Notes: a model not told the origin generated them from the letters alone. 5,592 nt of DNA from Erysipelotrichaceae bacterium (GCA_003446295.1 DMBB01000270.1:1-5592), one strand, 5' to 3'. Positions 1 through 5,245 are shown, counted from the first letter of the stretch. Program-made: numbers and translations.

Positions 1-13
1 CTGAAAGCAGATT

Positions 14-19
14 TATAAT
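14..19 (+). promoter_or_regulatory. Possible -10 box ahead of first binding-protein gene
   Basis: A perfect TATAAT lies 33 nt before the first start codon. A partner -35 would fall before the window edge, so the promoter cannot be confirmed. The 52 nt visible upstream contain no terminator hairpin. The riboswitch platform seen before the paralogue at 2399 is therefore absent from the position directly upstream of this gene. Confidence 0.35.
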
Positions 20-38
20 ATTCTATTTTCATCTCAAC

Positions 39-44
39 AGGAGG
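39..44 (+). promoter_or_regulatory. Ribosome-binding site of first binding lipoprotein
   Basis: AGGAGG with 8 nt to the ATG at 53. It is a near-ideal Shine-Dalgarno site and fixes this start. The lipoprotein signal peptide beginning at the same ATG agrees. Confidence 0.85.
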
Positions 45-52
45 ACAAAGAG

Positions 53-1753
53 ATGAAAAAAGCATTAAGAACAATGGTCAGTGTTGTTCTTGCTGCTGGC
101 ATGGTAGGATGTTCATCCGGATCACCTTCCGGAACAACACCATCTGCCGAAGCAGGATCAAGCGCACCGGCCGAAACAGCACAGTCTGCAGAGACTCACC
201 ATTCTTCAACAGTAACGATCGCAGTATTCTCACAGTTCACAAGCATGGATCCGGCAACCAACGGCGAGCTGGTCAACGGTTACCTGCTGCACCACATGTA
301 CAGAGGCCTGTACAGAATGGATGAAAATTCACAGCCGCAGATGGAACTGGCGACTGCGCACGATATATCAGAAGATGGTCTAATACACACATTTACGCTA
401 AGAGATGATGCAAAGTGGAGTGACGGAACTCCTGTTACAGCTTCAGACTTTGTCTATTCGTACCTACGAGCTCTATCTTACGGCGTGGATGCTTCCAACC
501 CGATATACAACATGACAACGTTCATTGCGGGTGCGGAAGAGTATTCATTGAATGCGCTGGAGGTAGGAGACTCATTTGACTGTACAACCGAAGACCACAG
601 CTCCGTCGGTATTGAAGCGACGGATGATCATACACTGGTTCTCACACTGAAGAAACCGTGTACATATCTGAATACACTGCTCTGCTCAGGCGCATGGCTG
701 CCGGTGCATCAGAGCACTCCCCAGCATGAGTCTGCGTGGGCACTGCAGGGCGGATATCCGTGCGACGGCGACCACAAGCTGACGGAAATGAATCCGAACG
801 ACAAGGCTGTCATGGTCAAGAATGAGTATTTCTACAATGCTGATCAGATCACGATGGATGAGATCGTATGGCAGGTCGTGCCTGATACGGAATCCCAGCA
901 TCTTGCATTCCAGGCAGGCGATATTGACATCGCTACCAGCATTACCAGTGATGTTGCCAAGAGCTATAAAGGCACAGATGAACTCTGGGTCGGCCTGCAG
1001 ACAAATACATACTGTCTGACATTCAATTCCGGTGCGACCGGACCTGAATGGGCACAGAACCTCAATCTGAGAAGAGCAGTCGCAATGGCGATCGATCAGA
1101 AAGCAGTAGCCGATGTCGTCGGCGGCGAAGAGTTCTATCCCGTACTGAGCAGCTTCATGCCGCTGGGTCTGGAAGGCGTTGACGGAGACTTCCGTGAAGA
1201 ACGTGACTCAGAGGGCGGATATACACTGGTTTACAACCCTGAAGAATCCAAGCGTCTGCTTGCAGAAGAAGGATATGATGAATCCAACCCGCTGAAGATC
1301 GAATATTATTATTCAACCAACTCCATTCACAATGACGTTGCGACATGCCTGCAGCAGATGTGGTCTGCAGTCGGCATTGAAACAACATTCAAAGCTGTTG
1401 AATCAGGTGTCTACTATGAGGCATGGTATAACGGTGACTTTGAGATCTCACGTTATGGCGTCGCTCTGAGCCACCCTGTAACAGCGCTGAACACCTTCAC
1501 GACACAATATCAGAGAGTCGCCAGGATCGGTGATGCGACATATGACGCTATGGTAGAGGATATCCAGGCTACGATCGATCCGAAAGAAGCGCTCAGGAAG
1601 TGTCATGAAGCTGAAGACTATCTGGTAGATGAAATGGCATACATCGTTCCAATGTTCCAGTTCACGCTCCCGATGCTGAAGAACCCTGCTCTGACAGGAC
1701 AACAGATCAACGGTGCATACCTGTACTTCGGCGAAAGCACATGGGCTGAATAA
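53..1753 (+). CDS. ABC transporter substrate-binding lipoprotein, family 5 (OppA/DppA-like)
   Basis: Extracytoplasmic binding protein of an ABC importer of the peptide/nickel type (SBP_bac_5, cluster C). Seen: a signal peptide with Lys2-Lys3, a hydrophobic core and the lipobox M-V-G-Cys20. This is followed by a Ser/Ala/Glu-rich tether to about residue 52 and then the binding domain. Family signatures include D66-P-A-T-N near the domain start and the W122-S-D-G-T-P...D-F-V-Y block typical of OppA proteins. The length of 566 aa is normal for the family. Cys20 should be lipidated and hold the protein on the outer face of the membrane. No permease or ATPase gene is adjacent, and a terminator follows at once, so it is a monocistronic orphan binding protein. 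It is a close paralogue of the protein at 2399-4093. The enteric OppA motif containing the Asp that binds the peptide amino terminus is replaced here by G-V-A-L-S-H-P (469-475), while the preceding Arg467 is kept. The ligand cannot be named from sequence; peptide-like is the default. Confidence 0.93.
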   Translation: MKKALRTMVSVVLAAGMVGCSSGSPSGTTPSAEAGSSAPAETAQSAETHHSSTVTIAVFSQFTSMDPATNGELVNGYLLHHMYRGLYRMDENSQPQMELATAHDISEDGLIHTFTLRDDAKWSDGTPVTASDFVYSYLRALSYGVDASNPIYNMTTFIAGAEEYSLNALEVGDSFDCTTEDHSSVGIEATDDHTLVLTLKKPCTYLNTLLCSGAWLPVHQSTPQHESAWALQGGYPCDGDHKLTEMNPNDKAVMVKNEYFYNADQITMDEIVWQVVPDTESQHLAFQAGDIDIATSITSDVAKSYKGTDELWVGLQTNTYCLTFNSGATGPEWAQNLNLRRAVAMAIDQKAVADVVGGEEFYPVLSSFMPLGLEGVDGDFREERDSEGGYTLVYNPEESKRLLAEEGYDESNPLKIEYYYSTNSIHNDVATCLQQMWSAVGIETTFKAVESGVYYEAWYNGDFEISRYGVALSHPVTALNTFTTQYQRVARIGDATYDAMVEDIQATIDPKEALRKCHEAEDYLVDEMAYIVPMFQFTLPMLKNPALTGQQINGAYLYFGESTWAE

Positions 1754-1775
1754 AACAAAAAACGAATCCGACACT

Positions 1776-1806
1776 GAAGTCCGGCTGTTATGACCGGGCT
1801 TCTTTT
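1776..1806 (+). terminator. Intrinsic terminator after first binding-protein gene
   Basis: A 9-bp stem pairs GAAGTCCGG (1776-1784) with CCGGGCTTC (1794-1802), with one G-U pair and a 9-nt loop. The run TTTT (1803-1806) follows. It lies 22 nt after the stop codon and should end the transcript before the GIY-YIG gene. Confidence 0.85.
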
Positions 1807-1810
1807 CTGC

Positions 1811-1816
1811 TATCAT
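1811..1816 (+). promoter_or_regulatory. Possible -10 box for a leaderless GIY-YIG transcript
   Basis: TATCAT (5 of 6 to consensus) lies exactly 6 nt before the ATG at 1823. Transcription would then begin at or next to the start codon. The matching -35 position (1788-1793, TTATGA) is poor and falls in the loop and stem of the upstream terminator. No Shine-Dalgarno site precedes the ATG, which favours a leaderless start. Confidence 0.4.
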
Positions 1817-1822
1817 ATCGGC

Positions 1823-2074
1823 ATGAAATATTATGTTTACATACTGATATGCACAGACGGCACGCTGTATACCGGTTTCTCAACCGATCCTGAAAAACGC
1901 CTGCAGACACATAACAGGGGAAAGGGTGCGAAATATACCCGCAGCAGGCGTCCGTGCAGTCTTGTTTACACGGAAGCCTTTGATGACAAAAGAGAGGCGT
2001 TGAGCAGAGAGTGGCACATCAAACATGAACTTTCGCATGCTGAGAAGGAAAAACTGATCAATGAAAGAAAATGA
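1823..2074 (+). CDS. GIY-YIG domain protein, YazA/YhbQ (UPF0213) type
   Basis: An 83-residue protein made of a single GIY-YIG nuclease fold. Seen: the first strand Y3-Y-V-Y-I-L, then L15-Y-T-G (the YIG half of the motif), Arg26, H30-N31, the G33-K-G-A-K-Y-T-R stretch highly typical of YazA/YhbQ, and R57-E-A-L-S-R-E63-W-H-I-K, where Glu63 is the expected metal-binding catalytic glutamate. These match the active-site set of the GIY-YIG family, so it is probably an active DNA nuclease or repair-type enzyme. The biological role of these small stand-alone members is poorly defined. An upstream in-frame ATG at 1790 would add 11 residues, but it lies inside the terminator hairpin. The ATG at 1823 begins right at the family's first strand and is preferred. 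There is no Shine-Dalgarno site. It sits alone between two paralogous binding-protein genes with no obvious functional tie. Confidence 0.9.
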   Translation: MKYYVYILICTDGTLYTGFSTDPEKRLQTHNRGKGAKYTRSRRPCSLVYTEAFDDKREALSREWHIKHELSHAEKEKLINERK

Positions 2075-2103
2075 AACATTTTTTCAAACATGTGAAAAAT
2101 GTT
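2075..2103 (+). other. AT-rich stem-loop after the GIY-YIG gene
   Basis: Directly after the stop codon, 2075-2086 (AACATTTTTTCA) pairs with 2093-2103 (TGAAAAATGTT) around a 6-nt loop with one bulged T. No U-tract follows, so it is a weak terminator at best. It may mark the 3' end of the GIY-YIG mRNA or protect it. It lies just upstream of the riboswitch promoter. Confidence 0.4.
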
Positions 2104-2123
2104 CAGGAAAATGAAAAAAGGTG

Positions 2124-2152
2124 TTGACGCAGAAAAAAGTATTGTTGATAAT
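2124..2152 (+). promoter_or_regulatory. Sigma-A-type promoter for the riboswitch-controlled lipoprotein gene
   Basis: TTGACG (2124-2129, 5 of 6) and GATAAT (2147-2152, 5 of 6) are separated by an ideal 17 nt. Transcription should start near 2159, giving a leader of about 240 nt that begins about 10 nt before the P1 helix of the lysine aptamer. That placement is what a transcription-terminating riboswitch needs. Confidence 0.82.
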
Positions 2153-2168
2153 AAGCACATGAAAACTG

Positions 2169-2333
2169 AATCGATAGAGGTAGCGGTGCAGATGAGTATG
2201 ATCGCGAGCCGGCAGGCTGTGAACGATCAGAAAGGCAACCACCGCCGAACGGTATCCGCCGGCAGGCAGGTTCCGTGGGGATGCGGATAAGATCCGTATC
2301 ACTCCTTCGCTTATTGAAGTGGCGCTATTGCTT
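2169..2333 (+). promoter_or_regulatory. Lysine riboswitch aptamer (L box)
   Basis: The sequence and helices match the lysine riboswitch class. P1 pairs 2169-2177 with 2325-2333, with one mismatch and one G-U. The core AGAGGT follows P1. The P2 base GCGGTG (2183-2188) pairs with CACCGC (2240-2245). The conserved GATGAGTA (2191-2198) lies opposite AGAAAGGC, the family's internal-loop and kink-turn region. Upper P2 is TGATCG (2199-2204) with CGATCA (2224-2229). The conserved junction GCCGAA is at 2244-2249. P3 pairs 2249-2256 with 2269-2276, with one T-T mismatch and one G-U. P4 pairs 2281-2288 with 2292-2299. P5 is CTTC (2305-2308) with GAAG (2316-2319). Loops L2 and L3 both carry GCCGGC (2208-2213, 2258-2263), which can form the family's kissing interaction. 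In known members lysine binds the five-way junction and stabilises P1. It controls the lipoprotein gene at 2399. Confidence 0.95.
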
Positions 2334-2357
2334 ATGGATGATTGCCGTATGTAATAG
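2325..2357 (+). promoter_or_regulatory. Antiterminator of the lysine riboswitch
   Basis: 2325-2337 (CTATTGCTTATGG) can pair with 2345-2357 (CCGTATGTAATAG) across a 7-nt loop. Twelve of 13 positions pair, two as G-U, with one T-T mismatch. The 5' arm contains the whole 3' strand of P1, and the 3' arm contains the whole 5' strand of the terminator. The hairpin is therefore incompatible with both ligand-bound P1 and termination, as expected for a lysine-OFF switch. Confidence 0.85.
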
Positions 2358-2373
2358 CATACGGTTTTGTTTT
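2345..2373 (+). terminator. Riboswitch-controlled intrinsic terminator
   Basis: A perfect 7-bp stem pairs CCGTATG (2345-2351) with CATACGG (2358-2364) around the loop TAATAG. TTTTGTTTT (2365-2373) follows. It ends 26 nt before the ATG at 2399 and well before the ribosome-binding site, so termination here removes the whole coding region. Confidence 0.92.
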
Positions 2374-2382
2374 CGGGGAAAA

Positions 2383-2388
2383 AGGAGG
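2383..2388 (+). promoter_or_regulatory. Ribosome-binding site deciding the second lipoprotein start
   Basis: AGGAGG with 10 nt to the ATG at 2399. It decides against the in-frame TTG at 2342, which lies at the base of the terminator stem and would put 19 hydrophobic and polar residues ahead of a normal lipoprotein signal. Confidence 0.85.
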
Positions 2389-2398
2389 AAATTATTCC

Positions 2399-4093
2399 AT
2401 GCATCACCATTCACGTTTCGGACTCAGTCTGGCAGCTGCAGCACTCCTGCTTGCAGGATGCTCATCCGGCTCACCTTCAACAGACGGAGCTCCTACTTCC
2501 GCCGCAGAATCAGCAGCAGCTGAAACCACACCCGCAGAAACAGCTTCCAAGGATTCCATGACTGTAGGCGTATTCTCACAGTTTACAGATATGGATCCCG
2601 CCACAAACGGAGAACTGGTCAACTCATATGTGCTTCACCACATGTACGCAACAATGTTCCGTACAGATAAAGAAGGCCAGCCTCAGAAAGAACTGTGCAC
2701 AGACTATACAGTCTCTGAAGACGGTCTGACACATACCTTCAAGATCAGAGAAGACGCTGTCTGGTCAGACGGCACACCTCTGACAGCGAACGATTTCGTA
2801 TATGCATACCTGCGTGCGCTGAGCTATGGCGTTGACGCATCCAACCAGATCTATAACATGGTGGTCTATATTGAAGGCGCTGAAGAGTACAACCTTCACG
2901 CGATCGAAGTCGGTGACAGTTTTGACTGCACAACAGAAGACCACAGCACTGTCGGTATCGAAGCACCGGATGATTACACGCTCGTGCTGACACTGAAGCA
3001 GCCCTGCACATTCCTGCCGCTCCTGATGAGCAGCGGTGCATGGATCCCGCTGCCTCAGAACACACCTCAGCATGACAACCAGTGGGCATTCACACCCGGT
3101 TATCCGGTCAGCCACGGTTACAACCTGACTGAGATCAACATCAATGACAAGTGCGTCCTGCAGAAGAACGATTCATTCTACAACGCTGACGATATCACAA
3201 TGCCTGAGATCGTATGGCAGGTAGTACCGGATTCTGAAGCACAGCACCTTGCATTCGAAGCAGGCGACCTGGATGTCGCTACTGAAGTTTCCTCCGATAC
3301 AGCACGTTCTTATGAAGGTACGGATTCCCTCTGGGTAGCTATGGATCCTTCCACATACTGCATCATCATCAACACGGGTGAAAAGGGACCTGAATGGGCA
3401 AAGGATGTCAGAGTCAGAAGAGCTCTTGCAATGGCTGTTGACCAGACTGCTGTCACTGAAGTTATCGGCTCCACATTCTATCCTGTACTGAAGTCCTATC
3501 TGCCGTTCGGTCTGGAAGGCATCAACGGAGACTTCCGTCAGGAAAGAGATGATGAAGGCGGATATACACTGGTATACAATCCTGAAGAATCCAAGCGTCT
3601 GCTTGCTGAAGCAGGATATGATGAATCCAACCCGCTCCACATCGAATACTACTATTCCACAAACTCCATGCATGGTGATGTTGCAACAATGCTGCAGCAG
3701 ATGTGGGGAGCAGTTGGTGTAGATGTTACATTCAAGGCAGTTGAAGCAGGCGTCTACTATGACGGATGGTATGCAGGTGACTATGAGATCGCTCGTTATG
3801 GCGTTGCTCTGTCACACCCGATCACAGCTATGAACAGCTGGACAACAGCTTACCAGCAGGTAGCTACAGTTGCTGACCCGGTTTATGACCAGATGATGGC
3901 TGACATCCAGGCAACAACAGATGCTAAGGAAGCTCTGCAGAAGACACATGATCTGGAAGACTATCTGGTCGACCAGGAAGCACACCTGATCCCGATGTTC
4001 CAGTTCACAATGCCGATGCTGAAGAACCCGGATCTGCAGGGATATGAAATGCATGTTTCCTATCCTTACTTCGGATACGCTTCATTCAAATAA
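2399..4093 (+). CDS. Lysine-riboswitch-controlled substrate-binding lipoprotein, family 5
   Basis: A second OppA/DppA-type extracytoplasmic binding protein, 564 aa from this start. Seen: an unusual n-region M-H-H-H-S-R, a hydrophobic core, and the canonical lipobox L-A-G-Cys21. A Ser/Ala/Glu/Thr-rich tether runs to about residue 53. The binding domain carries D-M-D-P-A-T-N-G, W122-S-D-G-T-P...D-F-V-Y, and a G-Y-P-V-S-H-G-Y block resembling the family's V-x-N-G-P-Y element. It is collinear with the 53-1753 protein and about two-thirds identical by eye. Arg466, equivalent to the OppA carboxylate-binding Arg, is kept, but the amino-terminus-binding Asp motif is replaced by G-V-A-L-S-H-P (468-474). 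The gene is preceded by its own promoter, a lysine aptamer and a terminator, and followed by another terminator, so it is monocistronic and predicted to be off when lysine is abundant. By inference it feeds lysine, a lysine-containing peptide or a relative to a transporter encoded elsewhere. The ligand is unproven. Confidence 0.93.
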   Translation: MHHHSRFGLSLAAAALLLAGCSSGSPSTDGAPTSAAESAAAETTPAETASKDSMTVGVFSQFTDMDPATNGELVNSYVLHHMYATMFRTDKEGQPQKELCTDYTVSEDGLTHTFKIREDAVWSDGTPLTANDFVYAYLRALSYGVDASNQIYNMVVYIEGAEEYNLHAIEVGDSFDCTTEDHSTVGIEAPDDYTLVLTLKQPCTFLPLLMSSGAWIPLPQNTPQHDNQWAFTPGYPVSHGYNLTEININDKCVLQKNDSFYNADDITMPEIVWQVVPDSEAQHLAFEAGDLDVATEVSSDTARSYEGTDSLWVAMDPSTYCIIINTGEKGPEWAKDVRVRRALAMAVDQTAVTEVIGSTFYPVLKSYLPFGLEGINGDFRQERDDEGGYTLVYNPEESKRLLAEAGYDESNPLHIEYYYSTNSMHGDVATMLQQMWGAVGVDVTFKAVEAGVYYDGWYAGDYEIARYGVALSHPITAMNSWTTAYQQVATVADPVYDQMMADIQATTDAKEALQKTHDLEDYLVDQEAHLIPMFQFTMPMLKNPDLQGYEMHVSYPYFGYASFK

Positions 4094-4101
4094 GCTTGAC
4101 T

Positions 4102-4128
4102 AAGGAGGGCCGCGAGCTCTCCTTTTTT
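4102..4128 (+). terminator. Intrinsic terminator after second binding-protein gene
   Basis: A 9-bp stem pairs AAGGAGGGC (4102-4110) with GCTCTCCTT (4116-4124), with one G-U pair, around a 5-nt loop. A run of six T (4123-4128) overlaps the end of the stem. It lies 8 nt after the stop codon. The AAGGAGG in its 5' arm resembles a ribosome-binding site, but no start codon follows at usable distance. Confidence 0.9.
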
Positions 4129-4132
4129 CGTC

Positions 4133-4161
4133 TTGACGCATGAACGGTATTATTAGATGAT
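4133..4161 (+). promoter_or_regulatory. Likely promoter of yaaA, possibly leaderless
   Basis: TTGACG (4133-4138, 5 of 6) is followed after 17 nt by GATGAT (4156-4161, 4 of 6), which lies 6 nt before the ATG at 4168. An alternative -10, TATTAT (4148-4153), has a better match but no suitable -35. Either choice gives a leader of fewer than about 10 nt, consistent with the missing Shine-Dalgarno site. The promoter starts right after the upstream U-tract. Confidence 0.5.
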
Positions 4162-4167
4162 GACAGC

Positions 4168-4911
4168 ATGAAGATCATACTGTCACCGGCAAAAAAGATG
4201 ATCCCTGAGGATACAGTCCTGTACAGAGGACTGCCGTGCTTTATCGAAGAAGCGGAATATCTCAGAGACCTGATGAAACAGATGAACAGGGAACAGCTGA
4301 AAGAGCTCTGGAAGTGCTCAGATAAACTGGTCCTGGAGAATCTGGAACGTCTTGAACATATGGACCTGAGAAGAGGCCTTTCACCTGCAGTCCTGACTTA
4401 CTCAGGACTTGCCTACCAGCATATGGCACCGGACGTCATGACAGATGATGAAATGGAGTACCTGGATGAACATCTGCGCATCCTGTCGGGACTGTACGGC
4501 GTACTGAAGCCATTTGATGGTGTCCGTCCGTACCGTCTGGAAATGCAGGCAGGACTTCTGAACAGAAACGGCAGAGACCTGTATGCATTCTGGGGAGACA
4601 GACTGTACAGGCAGGTATGCTCAGAACATGAGCTGATCGTGGACCTTGCCTCAAAGGAATATTCTTCAGCAGTGACCCCGTATCTCACGCAGGATGATCA
4701 ATACGCTGAATGCGTGTTCGCTATTGAAAAGAATGGAAAACTGATCGTCAAAGGAACCCTTGCCAAAATGGCCAGAGGCAGTATGGTCAGATGGATGGCA
4801 GAGACAAAAGCAGAAAACAAGGAAGATCTGAAGAAGTTTGACAGAGGCTGGACATTCAGCCCTGAGCATTCCTCAGACACATCCTATGTGTTCCTGAATC
4901 AGGATCAATGA
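4168..4911 (+). CDS. yaaA: YaaA family peroxide-stress protein (DUF328/UPF0246)
   Basis: A cytoplasmic protein of 247 aa, close to the 258 aa of E. coli YaaA. Family landmarks are all visible: the N-terminal I4-L-S-P-A-K, the central H102-L-R-I-L-S-G-L-Y-G-V-L-K-P-F-D block followed by R120-P-Y-R-L-E-M, D137-L-Y-A-F-W-G-D, D159-L-A-S-K-E-Y, the basic K200-M-A-R-G-S-M-V-R stretch, and the closing F224-D-R-G-W-T-F with the S-Y-V-F end. In E. coli YaaA is OxyR-induced, limits free intracellular iron during hydrogen peroxide stress, and has a DNA-binding-type fold. Its exact activity is not settled. The start coincides with the family's N-terminal motif even though no Shine-Dalgarno site precedes it. 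A small membrane protein follows after 29 nt and probably shares the transcript. No peroxide-regulator box is evident in the short upstream gap. Confidence 0.95.
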   Translation: MKIILSPAKKMIPEDTVLYRGLPCFIEEAEYLRDLMKQMNREQLKELWKCSDKLVLENLERLEHMDLRRGLSPAVLTYSGLAYQHMAPDVMTDDEMEYLDEHLRILSGLYGVLKPFDGVRPYRLEMQAGLLNRNGRDLYAFWGDRLYRQVCSEHELIVDLASKEYSSAVTPYLTQDDQYAECVFAIEKNGKLIVKGTLAKMARGSMVRWMAETKAENKEDLKKFDRGWTFSPEHSSDTSYVFLNQDQ

Positions 4912-4928
4912 AAATATCTGCATGATAT

Positions 4929-4935
4929 AAGGAGG
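4929..4935 (+). promoter_or_regulatory. Ribosome-binding site of the small membrane protein
   Basis: AAGGAGG with 5 nt to the ATG at 4941. The site is strong although the gene is short, and is a main reason for accepting the 64-codon ORF as real. Confidence 0.8.
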
Positions 4936-4940
4936 ACAAC

Positions 4941-5135
4941 ATGGTAAATAAAGATGATATTATCCGCTGGGTCATATTCGCTGCAGTATTCATTACGATC
5001 TGGATCGTTCTGGATTTTGTGTTCAGCATCCTGCGTGCAGCAGTGTTCGTATTTGCAAGAGCATTCAAGACAGCTTTGTACAGTGCGGTGATCGCAACGA
5101 TCATTTTCGCTGTCATGGATATCAAAAGAAGATAA
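4941..5135 (+). CDS. Small two-helix membrane protein, function unknown
   Basis: A 64-residue protein that I do not recognise. It has a short charged N-terminus (K4-D5-D6), a long hydrophobic segment at about residues 10-31 carrying one buried Asp25, and a basic connector with Arg32, Arg40 and Lys43. A second hydrophobic segment follows at about 44-59, and the end is D-I-K-R-R. This reads as a two-pass (hairpin) inner-membrane protein. If both basic patches follow the positive-inside rule, one transmembrane segment may be short or re-entrant instead. There is no signal peptidase site. It follows yaaA by 29 nt with its own strong ribosome-binding site and no promoter or terminator between, so the two are probably co-transcribed. 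A terminator lies 32 nt after its stop. A functional link to YaaA is possible but rests on position only. Confidence 0.75.
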   Translation: MVNKDDIIRWVIFAAVFITIWIVLDFVFSILRAAVFVFARAFKTALYSAVIATIIFAVMDIKRR

Positions 5136-5167
5136 ACGGATACAGAAAAAAACACGAAATGTAATCT

Positions 5168-5195
5168 GAGGATGGGTGAAAGCTCATCTTCTTTT
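5168..5195 (+). terminator. Intrinsic terminator ending the yaaA transcript
   Basis: A 9-bp stem pairs GAGGATGGG (5168-5176) with CTCATCTTC (5183-5191), with two G-U pairs, around a 6-nt loop. TTTT (5192-5195) follows, with a further TTTT a few bases later. It closes the yaaA and small membrane protein unit. Confidence 0.8.
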
Positions 5196-5245
5196 GATAT
5201 TTTGCCAGGCAATATACAGATCACAATGATGATCAGGAGGCTGAC

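Noticed and set aside
1448..1816. 122-codon minus-strand ORF across the end of the first binding-protein gene
   Set aside because: It overlaps a clear gene and its terminator, and shows no motif or ribosome-binding site.
1790..1822. ATG at 1790 as start of the GIY-YIG protein
   Set aside because: It sits in the loop of the upstream terminator hairpin, has no ribosome-binding site, and adds 11 residues absent from the family's usual N-terminus.
2099..2290. 63-codon plus-strand ORF starting at 2099
   Set aside because: It begins upstream of the predicted promoter and runs through the lysine aptamer, with no ribosome-binding site.
2342..2398. TTG at 2342 as an in-frame upstream start for the second lipoprotein
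   Set aside because: It lies at the base of the riboswitch terminator, has no ribosome-binding site, and would bury a normal signal peptide. The ATG at 2399 has AGGAGG 10 nt upstream.
3173..3673. 166-codon ORF on the minus strand inside the second binding-protein gene
   Set aside because: Antisense shadow of a strongly supported gene. It has no recognisable domain and a Cys/Ile/Phe-rich composition typical of reverse-frame translation.
4102..4109. AAGGAGGG as a ribosome-binding site
   Set aside because: It forms the 5' arm of the terminator stem, and no start codon lies at usable distance downstream.
4148..4153. TATTAT as the main -10 of yaaA
   Set aside because: The TTGACG at 4133 is only 9 nt away and the position 17 nt upstream (TTTTCG) is poor. 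It is kept only as an alternative.
5199..5216. TTGCC/GGCAA palindrome near 5203-5213 as an operator
   Set aside because: Only 5 bp per arm with a 1-nt centre in AT-rich sequence; easily due to chance.
4856..5224. 122-codon hydrophobic minus-strand ORF
   Set aside because: It is antisense to the end of yaaA, the small membrane protein and their terminator. Its hydrophobicity mirrors the membrane protein on the plus strand, which has the ribosome-binding site.
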